The notes beneath the pieces were generated by a model. That model made no database searches, was not told where the DNA came from, and worked only from the letters and a program-made list of their open reading frames with translations. The position numbers were made by a program, and so were the translations under genes. Of a stretch of DNA of 34,472 nt, positions 22,323-29,712 are shown one piece after another (within the stretch, counting starts at the first letter, position 1; each line of letters opens with the position of its first letter). The stretch covers positions 1 to 34,472 of the forward strand of contig JAJEAH010000070.1 in assembly GCA_022824225.1 (NCBI GenBank), in the 5' to 3' direction. The stretch comes from Chloroflexota bacterium. Lineage in GTDB: Bacteria; Chloroflexota; UBA11872; VXOZ01.

Positions 22323-24270
22323 CGCGGGCAAGGATTTGCGAAACCAGGTAAGCAAGAAAAACCGCGGACGAGGCATTCTCCGCGGACCTCCCTTTGAATT
22401 GCTGCTTGGCTTGGCGGGGGCGCTGCTTGTAGCCCTTGCCGCAATCCCGGCCATCGACGCGTTCGTGGCAGCGCCGGGCTTCGATTCAGCGATCTACTTG
22501 TACGTGGGCCAGGGCATCCTGGACGGCTTCATCCCATATGTGGACCGCTGGGATAACAAAGGTCCTCTTTTCTACCTCATAAACGCGCTTGCGGTACTGC
22601 TGGACTTGACGTGGGGCACGTGGGTCGTGCAAGTCCTCTTCCTCATGGCCGCGTCGGTATTTGCCTTCCTTGCGCTGAGAAGTGGTTTTGGCGCTCTCCC
22701 CGCCCACTTTGCCCTGGCATTCTTCCTGACGCTTTTTGGAAAATTCGCGCCGCCAGGCAACTTCACCGAGCAGTATGGCCTTTTCTTTCAGTTCGGCGCG
22801 CTCTACCTCTTCACCCGCAGTCTGGAGAGCGGCTCGCCCAAGCCGCAGCAGCCTTCCTTTGCTCTGCTACATCTGGGCATCGGTTTACTGGGCGCTGCGT
22901 CATTCCTCATCAGACCAAATCTGGTTGTGTTGTGGCCTGCCATAGGTCTCGTCTGGCTAGTCTCGCGAACGCACGCCCGGCAGAAACTTACCTGGGCCGT
23001 GGTTGGCGGGGCGGGCCCGCTTCTCCTAGTTGCCGCCCTATTCTCTACACTGGGCGCGCTGGAGGCGTCCTTCAGCGCCTATTTCGGGTATAACTTTGCG
23101 ATGAGCACGAACACCATGCAGGATAGGCTAGGTGTGGCTCAGGCACTGACATCAGCAGCGCTCCCCATTTCGCTCCTGGTGATCGCCGCTTGGTTTGCGA
23201 GTGTATTCCTGCTCGCCCGCAATCGCGTGGGCGCCCGGCCTGGCGCGGAACTCCTGGCAGTCGGCATAGTCGCGTTGCCATTCGAAATCGCCAGCCTCTC
23301 CCTCTCCGGATTTGGTTACTCCCACTACTTTCTTGCTGCTCTCCCGGCCGCCACAGTGCCGCTGGCCTTTGCCGCCCGGGCAGTTCTCGATCACACGGCG
23401 CGCGCACGTCTACCAGTCGCCGCCCTCATGCTTGTGGGCGCCGCCTGCTACGTCTTACCTTCACTGAGCTTCGCCCATCTCGTTGAAAAGTACACGCGCC
23501 CTCCCGTCGTTGAAGAGCCGCTTGAAGCCGGGGCCGCCCGGCGCGTTGTTTCCTGGACGGAGTCCGGCGATCCCATTTTGGTGTGGGGCAATAACGCTTC
23601 CATCCACCTGCGCTCCGGGCGCAACGCGCCAACTCGCTATTTCTATCACCACCCGTTGGTAAAGCCGAACTACACAACGCCAGCCATGCGCGATGAGTTC
23701 TTCGCTGACGTCTTCTCGGCTAAGCCAAGGCTCATCGTCGATTCGCACTACTTTGAGTTGCCACCTCTTGACCGTGAGGAACGGATGGGTTGGCAACCGC
23801 ACCGGAGGTACTGGCACGACCCCCAGGACTTTCAGCCGCTCTACGACTTCGTTGAAGAGCACTACGTGCCCATCGGCGAAATCCCGCCGTTCACGTTCTA
23901 TCACCGGCGCAGCGACTTCGTCTTAGACCCGGCGGCTATCCAAGGCAAACGCATCATCCGGTCAAGCTACACCGTCTACCTACATGGCCGTACGCTGACC
24001 TACGCCAAGACCGACTGTACCCACAGGGATGCCGGCAATCGCTTCATCTTGCAGGTGGTACCGGTGGACAACAGCGCCATCGGGGGCAATTCCCACGCGA
24101 CCTTGGACTTCCATTTCTTCGAAGGCACGAACTGGCAGACGGGCCGGGACTGCATCGTCTCGCGCGAGTTGCCGGACTTCCCCATCGCCGTCATCCGGAC
24201 CGGACAATACAACGCGGCCGGCACGGGCGATGTCTGGCTTGCCGAGTATGCGCTGCAAGCGCCGCAGTAG
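22312..24270 (+). CDS. GT39-like polytopic membrane glycosyltransferase
   Basis: The 652-residue protein has about ten membrane helices in the first 400 residues and a large soluble C-terminal part. After the first helix comes GFDSAIYLYVGQGILDG, then PYVDRWDNKGPLFY. This is the acidic loop pattern of family 39 / PMT-type transferases, which take sugars from polyprenyl phosphate on the outer side of the membrane. RIIRSSYTVYLHGRTLTYAK starts the C-terminal beta-rich part. The start is uncertain: the TTG at 22312 has GGAAGGGG only two bases away, and the preceding small frame overlaps it, so reinitiation is possible. The acceptor is unknown. Confidence 0.8.
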   Translation: MRINAGKDLRNQVSKKNRGRGILRGPPFELLLGLAGALLVALAAIPAIDAFVAAPGFDSAIYLYVGQGILDGFIPYVDRWDNKGPLFYLINALAVLLDLTWGTWVVQVLFLMAASVFAFLALRSGFGALPAHFALAFFLTLFGKFAPPGNFTEQYGLFFQFGALYLFTRSLESGSPKPQQPSFALLHLGIGLLGAASFLIRPNLVVLWPAIGLVWLVSRTHARQKLTWAVVGGAGPLLLVAALFSTLGALEASFSAYFGYNFAMSTNTMQDRLGVAQALTSAALPISLLVIAAWFASVFLLARNRVGARPGAELLAVGIVALPFEIASLSLSGFGYSHYFLAALPAATVPLAFAARAVLDHTARARLPVAALMLVGAACYVLPSLSFAHLVEKYTRPPVVEEPLEAGAARRVVSWTESGDPILVWGNNASIHLRSGRNAPTRYFYHHPLVKPNYTTPAMRDEFFADVFSAKPRLIVDSHYFELPPLDREERMGWQPHRRYWHDPQDFQPLYDFVEEHYVPIGEIPPFTFYHRRSDFVLDPAAIQGKRIIRSSYTVYLHGRTLTYAKTDCTHRDAGNRFILQVVPVDNSAIGGNSHATLDFHFFEGTNWQTGRDCIVSRELPDFPIAVIRTGQYNAAGTGDVWLAEYALQAPQ

Positions 24271-24277
24271 TCCAATC

Positions 24278-24354
24278 GCCACATGGATGTGTGCGCCCGG
24301 CGTGGTGGTTGCCGATCAGAACATGAGCAGTCCCCTTGCCACGTGGATGTGTGC
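24278..24354. repeat. Direct repeat of 17 bp
   Basis: GCCACATGGATGTGTGC (24278-24294) recurs as GCCACGTGGATGTGTGC (24338-24354) with one mismatch. It opens a repeat-rich gap (24271-25009) without a supported gene. Confidence 0.6.
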
Positions 24355-24444
24355 CGGTGAGGGTGTTTTTCCTCTATTGCACCCGAACTGTTCCCGGGAA
24401 TCAGTAGATATAGACTTGACATTGTCACGGGGCCACGCTTTTTG

Positions 24445-24518
24445 TCATTCCGAGCGCAGCGAAGAATCTAGCATGCTCGCGACTCTAGATTCTTCGTCGC
24501 TACACTCCTCAGAATGAC
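24445..24518. repeat. Dispersed inverted-repeat element, family A, copy 5
   Basis: This compact version starts TCATTCCGAGCGCAG, carries GAAGAATCTA and the reverse arm TAGATTCTTC, and ends CAGAATGAC. The two halves can pair along much of their length. It directly touches a 23-bp tandem repeat. Confidence 0.75.
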
Positions 24519-24607
24519 GTTTCGGGAAGTAGCTCTAAGACGTTTCGGGAAGTAGCTTTATGACGTTTCGGGAAGTAGCTTTATGACATTTCGGGGAATA
24601 GCTTTGC
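24516..24607. repeat. Tandem repeat, four 23-bp units
   Basis: Units 24516-24538, 24539-24561, 24562-24584 and 24585-24607 start GACGTTTCGGGAAGTAGCT (the last is slightly diverged). There are no spacers, so it is not a CRISPR array. The first unit shares its opening GAC with the end of the family A element. Confidence 0.85.
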
Positions 24608-24840
24608 ATGTTGACAGTCGCATATCTATAGCCTAAGCCCAAATCTGCTAATTCCCTTGTTGCCGGCGGTCCGCCGCCGAACAGAATACGCGGCCCCACC
24701 GGGCGTCTGCGGCGGCAAAGCAAAAGAGCGAAGAGCCCGGTGGCAAGCTCTCCGCCCTTCCGCAAGGTAGGTAGACACTACGAGTAATGCAGCCGCCGCG
24801 CCGGAACGCAATGTGCCGTGCGCAAATCTTGGCAATCCCG

Positions 24841-24846
24841 TATAAT
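24841..24846 (+). promoter_or_regulatory. Perfect TATAAT upstream of the PhyH gene
   Basis: A consensus -10 box occurs in otherwise GC-rich DNA, 164 bp before the GTG at 25010. The spacing-matched -35 position (GTGCGC) is poor; TTGGCA lies too close. The remaining intergenic DNA 24608-25009 shows no gene. Confidence 0.35.
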
Positions 24847-25009
24847 ACCGCGTACGATGCGGGGGACAGAACCGGAAATGTCTCGGATCTATCTCGCCTG
24901 TTGAGGGCGGATGCCGGACGCCAGCTACGCTTGCCGGCGACCGCTCAGTCACAGAAACAGCAGCTGCGCCGCGGATGTGCCGCGGGCGGCTTCACGAAGG
25001 ACGTGCGAC

Positions 25010-25753
25010 GTGGCCAAGACAATGACGTTGACCGAGCATGCGCAGCCGTTGCGTACCTTGAGCGCGGCGGAGTTGGAGACTTACGAGGAGCAGGGATTCG
25101 TCACCTTGGAAGACGTCTTCCCGCAAGCAGACGTGCGGGCGATCAACGACGAAATCGAGCGCCTCATGCCGGAACACGGCGATAGGACAGCCAACCGCCC
25201 TGGGTGGATTCTGCAGTTGGGGCTGCGCTCCGAGCTCCTCGGCGGCCTTGCCCGCGACGAACGCATCCTCTCCCTCATCGAAGACATAGTGCACCCCGGT
25301 ATCGCCGTGCACTCGGCGAAGCTCGTCGCCAAAGTGCCCCACTCCGACATCGTCTGCCACTGGCACCAGGACGAGGCCTTCTACACCAAGCCCGACGACC
25401 CCAAGACCCACAGCCAGACCCGCATGTCCATCTGGGTGCCGCTGCAGGACGCCAACGAAGCCAACGGCTGCATGTGGGTGGTGCCCGGCAGCCACCGCTG
25501 GGGACTGCAAGACTACGAGATCATGGATCACGGGGCCTGCATCCGCAAGCTCACCCCGGAAGAATACGCCGATGAGCACGCCATTCCCGTGCCGCTGCCA
25601 GCCGGTTCGATGCTGCTTTTCCACGGTATGCTCTGGCACCACTCCAAGGGCAACAGCACGGACCACGTGCGCCGCGCCTTCATCGTCTCGTACCAAGAGG
25701 CCACGGTGTTGAGCGACAACGCGCAGTGGAAGCTCATCCGCCCCGCTACGTGA
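25010..25753 (+). CDS. Phytanoyl-CoA dioxygenase (PhyH) family protein
   Basis: This non-haem Fe(II)/2-oxoglutarate dioxygenase carries HWHQDEAF, in which His and Asp (115 and 117 from the ATG at 25022) form the first part of the iron triad. The distal His is in LWHHSKGNS, and an Arg in VRRAF is suited to bind 2-oxoglutarate. WVPLQDANEANGCMWVVPGS is the typical middle segment. Family members hydroxylate small organic substrates, and many bacterial ones have no known substrate. The GTG at 25010 has GAAGGA eight bases upstream and gives 247 residues; the ATG at 25022 gives 243 and remains possible. The gene is alone on its strand. Confidence 0.88.
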   Translation: MAKTMTLTEHAQPLRTLSAAELETYEEQGFVTLEDVFPQADVRAINDEIERLMPEHGDRTANRPGWILQLGLRSELLGGLARDERILSLIEDIVHPGIAVHSAKLVAKVPHSDIVCHWHQDEAFYTKPDDPKTHSQTRMSIWVPLQDANEANGCMWVVPGSHRWGLQDYEIMDHGACIRKLTPEEYADEHAIPVPLPAGSMLLFHGMLWHHSKGNSTDHVRRAFIVSYQEATVLSDNAQWKLIRPAT

Positions 25754-25870
25754 GTCCGGTCCTGATATTCTGCCAATCTGCACACCAGCCAGGACCCTCG
25801 TGTTGAGGATCCGCCTAGCGCTTTGAGCCGTAAAGCGCGACGCGGAGCGCGAGGCCCGCCCTCGGTCAGC

Positions 25871-26659
25871 TTAGTCCCACCGGAACAAGCGAGCGCCGGC
25901 GGCAACGCAGATACCCGCTAAGGCTGCAAGGTAGGCAAAAGAGACCCAGATTGGCAGGCCGATGGTCGTTTCTTCCCCCCAGCTTGCGCCCAGCCAGAGG
26001 AACGTGTGCAGGTCGTAGGCATGCGTCAGCGGCAGCCAGTCTCCCACCAATTGCAGGGCGGCGGGGAACGCCTCCCTGGGGCCGAACGCGCCGCTCAACA
26101 CGAACATGGGGAAGAACAGCGTAAGGCCCAAGCCGAGCGCGGTGCGCGTCCTGCCGATGCGGGCGGTGATGGCGGCTCCCAGAGCGGCAAACGCCAGGTA
26201 CGAGATGGATATTGCCAACGCCACCATGGCCGCGTTGCCCGCGAAGCGTATGCCGAATACCAGCCATCCCACGACGAGCATGAGCGCCAGGGACGCCAGA
26301 ATGACCGCCGCGCCCACCGCCAGCGGCGCGACGATGAGCATGTACGACGGCATGGGCGTAACCCGGTACCGGCGGAAAATCGCGTATTGGCGAAACTCCA
26401 CCAGCGTCTGCGGCAGCGCGATGATGCCGAACATTGCCGTCACCCAGGCGATGTTGCCGGCGAGCAGGACGTCTCGCACGTGAAACATCTCCACGTTGCC
26501 CGTGCCCCTGTCCACCGGGATCTCGACGTTGCCGACCGAGAATCCCAGGGCGAGAAAGATTGCCAGCGGCATTACTATCGTCATGAACATAGCCCAGGGC
26601 TCGCGCAGCGCCAGGAGCAGCTCGCTATAGATCAGCCTGCGCAAAACCGTTGCGTTCAT
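25871..26659 (-). CDS. ABC-2 type export permease
   Basis: The 262-residue protein has six hydrophobic segments. After a cytoplasmic start (MNATVLRRLIYSELLLALREP), WAMFMTIVMPLAIFLALGF forms the first. TPMPSYMLIVAPLAVGA and GLTLFFPMFVLSGAFGPREA follow; this is the usual ABC-2 permease layout for drug, antibiotic or polysaccharide export. The ATG overlaps the ATPase stop by four bases (ATGA, 26656-26659) and has GGAGG upstream inside the ATPase gene, so the pair is tightly coupled. Confidence 0.92.
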   Translation of the reverse strand: MNATVLRRLIYSELLLALREPWAMFMTIVMPLAIFLALGFSVGNVEIPVDRGTGNVEMFHVRDVLLAGNIAWVTAMFGIIALPQTLVEFRQYAIFRRYRVTPMPSYMLIVAPLAVGAAVILASLALMLVVGWLVFGIRFAGNAAMVALAISISYLAFAALGAAITARIGRTRTALGLGLTLFFPMFVLSGAFGPREAFPAALQLVGDWLPLTHAYDLHTFLWLGASWGEETTIGLPIWVSFAYLAALAGICVAAGARLFRWD

Positions 26660-27603
26660 TCCTGTCCTCCTCGCGGGTTTACATGCCCGACGGCCAGAAA
26701 GTAGATGTCCTCCAGGTTGGCCGGGCGCGCCTCGAGCACGCCGGGTGAGATTCCCTTCTCGCTCAGCAAGTCTGTAAGGTTGCCTACCACGTTGCCGTCT
26801 CCATATACGTAGCAGGTTGTATCCGTGCTGCGGATGTGGGCGACGCTTGGCAGCGCCACCAAGTCGTCCTCTCCGACGGTTTCGAGTACCGTTAGCGGCA
26901 GGACGACTCGCGCTGCCAAACCGGACTCCGCGATGAGGCGCGCAGGCGGCCCAGTTGCCACCACCTTACCCTCGTTCATGAGCAGGATCACGTCGCAGTA
27001 TTCGTGCGCCTCTTCCAGGTAGTGCGTAGTCACGACTATCGTCATGCCGCGGGCGTTTTGCCGCCGCAGGTATTCCCAGAACCGGAAGCGCGACTCCGGG
27101 TCGAGGCCGGTGGTAGGTTCGTCCAGGAACACGATCTCGGGGTCGCCCACCAGCGCGAGCGCGATGTTGACGCGTCGTTTCTGGCCGCCGGAAAGCGCAC
27201 CGTATTGCTTGGCAAGACACTCGGCAAGCCCCAACTCGTCGCTCAACTCGGCAACGGAAAGGGACGCGCGGTAGAGCGCGGCAAACAGGCTGAGCGCCTC
27301 CCGCGCCTTCATGCGCGGGGGAATGCCGACTTCCTGCAATTGCACGCCGATCTTGTGGACAACGCTGGCACGGTCGGTTACCGGATCCAGTCCGGCGACG
27401 CGAACCGAGCCGCTGTCCGGCTGGCGCAACCCTTCGAGGCACTCAATAGTCGTGGTCTTGCCGGCGCCGTTGGGGCCGATTATGCAGAACACGCTCCCAC
27501 GCTCAACCGCGAAGCTCGCGTCGTCTACCGCCACCACGTCGCCGTACACCTTCCGCAACGACGTCACTTGCAGGGCGGGAGAATCTGGAGGTAGTTTGCC
27601 CAT
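26656..27603 (-). CDS. ABC transporter ATP-binding protein (exporter type)
   Basis: The 315-residue ATPase has Walker A GPNGAGKT (43-50), the Q-loop region with GVQLQEVGIPP, signature LSGGQKRR (137-144), Walker B IVFLDEP (157-163) and His194 in the switch. About 100 residues after the core (RVVLPLTVLETVGEDDLVAL onward) match the C-terminal domain of drug-exporter ATPases; ANLEDIYFLAVG near the end is typical. With the overlapping permease it should form a (ATPase)2(permease)2 exporter. AAAGGA precedes the ATG by five bases. The substrate is unknown. Confidence 0.93.
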   Translation of the reverse strand: MGKLPPDSPALQVTSLRKVYGDVVAVDDASFAVERGSVFCIIGPNGAGKTTTIECLEGLRQPDSGSVRVAGLDPVTDRASVVHKIGVQLQEVGIPPRMKAREALSLFAALYRASLSVAELSDELGLAECLAKQYGALSGGQKRRVNIALALVGDPEIVFLDEPTTGLDPESRFRFWEYLRRQNARGMTIVVTTHYLEEAHEYCDVILLMNEGKVVATGPPARLIAESGLAARVVLPLTVLETVGEDDLVALPSVAHIRSTDTTCYVYGDGNVVGNLTDLLSEKGISPGVLEARPANLEDIYFLAVGHVNPRGGQE

Positions 27604-27627
27604 ACGGTTCCTTTACTCAATTCAGAG

Positions 27628-27642
27628 GTTTGTAAGACAAAC
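27628..27642. promoter_or_regulatory. Candidate operator of the ABC exporter
   Basis: GTTTGT-AAG-ACAAAC is a perfect 6-bp inverted repeat 25 bp upstream of the ATPase ATG and just downstream of the predicted minus-strand promoter. It is well placed for repression. The winged-helix protein encoded at 28690-28995 is a candidate binder (inference). Confidence 0.4.
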
Positions 27643-27656
27643 TACTTTGCAATACA

Positions 27657-27686
27657 ATAGTAGCTGGTATAGGCAGGCGTGGTCAA
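27657..27686 (-). promoter_or_regulatory. Predicted promoter of the ABC exporter operon
   Basis: On the minus strand TTGACC (27686-27681) lies 18 bp from TACTAT (27662-27657). TTGTAT with TACAAA, 17 bp apart and slightly downstream, is an alternative that would overlap the candidate operator. Confidence 0.35.
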
Positions 27687-27855
27687 GTAGGTGGCATTCC
27701 CTAATCAGAGCATTTAAGCTGGTATGCAATCCAAATCAGACCCCACACGCCCCCTTGTAGATGTTGAGCAATGCGTTGACAGATTTGGGAGACAGAACAG
27801 AGTCTTTTTGCTATGGCGCACCACCCGTCCACTGTCATTTCGAACCTTCCACATG

Positions 27856-27981
27856 TCATTCCGAACGGAGTGAGGAATCTAACGGAGTGAGGAATCTAAC
27901 GGAGTGAGGAATCTAAAGTGCTGCGCCGGTCAAGCGGTTCGCTCCGTGGACCTCAGATTCCTCGCTGCGCTCGGAATGACA
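27856..27981. repeat. Dispersed inverted-repeat element, family A, copy 6, with internal 17-bp triplication
   Basis: The element starts TCATTCCGAACGGAG and ends GCTCGGAATGACA. Its left arm AACGGAGTGAGGAATCT is repeated three times in tandem (27864-27880, 27881-27897, 27898-27914), and the right arm is CAGATTCCTCGCTGCG. It fills part of the 457-bp divergent gap between the exporter and the membrane protein genes. Confidence 0.8.
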
Positions 27982-28014
27982 CACTGCCAACGTTGTCCCG
28001 GGGCACACGGATTC

Positions 28015-28034
28015 TGTCAGCAAGAAACCTGACA
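28015..28034. promoter_or_regulatory. Inverted repeat upstream of the membrane protein gene
   Basis: TGTCAG (28015-28020) and CTGACA (28029-28034) are perfect 6-bp arms separated by 8 bp, about 26 bp before the ATG at 28061. The position suits an operator for the downstream regulator gene of the same unit (autoregulation), which is inferred. Confidence 0.35.
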
Positions 28035-28060
28035 ATTACACCACGGCAAGGAGGATCGTG

Positions 28061-28693
28061 ATGCAAGAATCAGACGGCAATACAGCGGCGCTCACGCCCG
28101 CGGAGAGTTGGCAAGACGTGCACGCGACGATGGAGCGGGCGCGGAGTTCCATGTACACCGCCGGCACGACGGCGATACTGCTCCTCTGGGGCGTGATAGT
28201 CGTGTTGGGATCCCTCTCGCAGTACGCCGTTCAGGCCTTGGCGCCCGAGTTTGCGGCGCGCTACCCGTGGCTTCCCTTTCCTCTCTGGGGCGTTGCAGTG
28301 ATGGCGGGGATGCTGGGCAGCGCCATCATCGGACACCGCGCGGGAAGCAAAAACGCAACCGGCGATGCCGCTCGCAGTGCTGGCGTCAGGGTGTTTCTCT
28401 TCTGGCTCGCCGTCGCTATCGCGGCGTTTGCTATCCCAGCGGCGGCAGGCATGTGGACTGCGGACGCCGGGGCCAACATACCCCGCGTCTCCATGGGCAT
28501 AGTGGCGCTGGGATACATCTTGTTCGGCATAATGCACCGGCCGGTGATAGCGGTGGTGGGCGTAGGCATTGCGGTGGCTTTCTATGTTCCCAGCTACCTG
28601 GTGGGTGACATGGCTCCGGTCGTGACCGCAATCGCGTTTCTCATCGTTGTAGCGCTGAGCGCGGCGTGGATACGCAAGAGCGGCGTCCTGTGA
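28061..28693 (+). CDS. Uncharacterised membrane protein paired with a winged-helix regulator
   Basis: The 210-residue protein has a soluble N-terminus of about 30 residues (ESWQDVHATMERARSSMY) and about six hydrophobic segments, for example TAGTTAILLLWGVIVVLG, LWGVAVMAGMLGSAIIGH and VFLFWLAVAIAAFAIPAAAG. I do not recognise a functional family. GGAGG lies six bases before the ATG at 28061; a GTG directly before it is also in frame. The stop overlaps the next gene's GTG by four bases (GTGA), so the two are coupled. Small membrane proteins coupled to a transcriptional regulator often sense or modulate it; that is inference. Confidence 0.82.
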   Translation: MQESDGNTAALTPAESWQDVHATMERARSSMYTAGTTAILLLWGVIVVLGSLSQYAVQALAPEFAARYPWLPFPLWGVAVMAGMLGSAIIGHRAGSKNATGDAARSAGVRVFLFWLAVAIAAFAIPAAAGMWTADAGANIPRVSMGIVALGYILFGIMHRPVIAVVGVGIAVAFYVPSYLVGDMAPVVTAIAFLIVVALSAAWIRKSGVL

Positions 28694-28995
28694 CCGACGA
28701 CATTGTCCTGGACGAGACCATCCACCAGTCCACCCGGTTGCGCATCATGACCATGTTGGTCTCTATACCCGAAAGAGACCGGCTTGCCTACGGGTTCATT
28801 CAAAAGACGCTTAGCCTCACCGGCGGCAACCTGACCACCCATCTGCGCAAGCTCGCGGAATCCAACTATCTTGTCATGACGAAAGAGTTCCGGGATGACA
28901 AGCCGCGCACCTGGCTACAGGCGACGCCGGCGGGACGCCAAGCGTTCGCGGAGTATCTTGCCAACTTAGAGAAGACGCTGAACTGGCGGCCATGA
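28690..28995 (+). CDS. Winged-helix transcriptional regulator (HTH_34 / MarR-ArsR-like)
   Basis: The 101-residue protein fits the short winged-helix type: an N-terminal helix with DETIHQSTRLRIMTMLV, LAYGFIQKTLSLTGGNLTTH as the helix-turn-helix, LRKLAESNYLVMTKEF leading into the wing, and TPAGRQAFAEYLANLEKTL as the C-terminal dimer helix. Such proteins bind operators as dimers. The GTG at 28690 overlaps the upstream stop (GTGA); a GTG eight codons earlier lies inside the membrane protein gene. Likely targets are its own operon and possibly the divergent ABC exporter. Confidence 0.87.
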   Translation: MTDDIVLDETIHQSTRLRIMTMLVSIPERDRLAYGFIQKTLSLTGGNLTTHLRKLAESNYLVMTKEFRDDKPRTWLQATPAGRQAFAEYLANLEKTLNWRP

Positions 28996-29243
28996 ACCTA
29001 GACGGCCAAATGGGACAAGGCCATATACTGGGTCAAAGCCTGAGGCCCACAATGACGCAGTTCTCTCTAGCGCCGGAGAACGTACGCAGCGCAGCGCCGG
29101 CTAACCCGCGTCGGTAACGGCAACTCCACCGCGCATTACCAGGCAGGAGTGCGGGGACGGGATCCTTTAGGGAAGCAGGAGCCGGGGCTCTTGATGGTTG
29201 GGTAGAGTCCGGTTGCATGGATATCTGTCCGGATGCTGTAACG

Positions 29244-29271
29244 AGCGCAGGTTGCAAACCTGCGCTACCGG
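29244..29271. repeat. Palindromic dispersed repeat, family B, copy 3
   Basis: GCGCAGGTTGCAAACCTGCG followed by CTACCGG matches the copies at 8974 and 19711. It is followed at once by TCATTCCGGACATG, which resembles a family A end. Confidence 0.75.
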
Positions 29272-29395
29272 TCATTCCGGACATGCCGCGCTCTGCCCAA
29301 AGCTGAAGCAGTGTCGCGCGGGGACTTATCCCCGAAGGTGTCGATTAGAGTCGAAAGCCAGGATAGGATTGCCGCTACCCGGACTGTCAACCACG

Positions 29396-29492
29396 GTAGG
29401 GGCACGACAATTCGTACGCAATGGTGTAGGGGCGCGGCAGTTCGTACGCAATGGTGTAGGGGCACGACATGTCGTGCCCCGACACCATTGCG
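29396..29492. repeat. 30-bp tandem repeat ending in a near-perfect 46-bp palindrome
   Basis: Units 29396-29425 and 29426-29455 start GTAGGGGC and end TTCGTACGCAATGGT. The third unit continues into a perfect 22-bp palindrome (29459-29480: GGGGCACGACA then TGTCGTGCCCC). The palindrome is flanked by CGCAATGGTGT (29447-29457) and ACACCATTGCG (29482-29492), so 46 bp pair with only one mismatched position pair. Confidence 0.85.
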
Positions 29493-29712
29493 AAGGCGTT
29501 GCCATCGCTTTAGCACGGCAGTTTCGCCGCAATTGACCCAGTCTGAGGCCAATGCGACAGCATTGGGACCTGTCCCCCGAATGGTAACCGCTCCCGACTG
29601 CGACTCACGGTCACGATCATGGCACGCGCTGGCGGCTTCGGCAATTTGCGGTTGTTCCAGGTGCGAGCGGTATAGCCGCGACCGTAGCCGCGTAGCACAA
29701 CTACGAGCGCGC

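Larger units (their letters stand above)
28996..29712. other. Repeat-rich intergenic region
   Basis: This 717-bp gap between a rightward and a leftward gene contains a family B palindrome, a 30-bp tandem repeat and a long palindrome. Frames across it on either strand run through repeats and lack ribosome binding sites. I see no gene in 28996-29243 or 29493-29712. Confidence 0.5.

Noticed and set aside
24516-24607. CRISPR array
   Set aside because: The 23-bp units are directly adjacent with no spacers, and there are no cas genes.
24535-24765. A 76-codon minus-strand frame in the gap before the PhyH gene
   Set aside because: Its C-terminal half is simply the translated 23-bp repeat, and it lacks a ribosome binding site.
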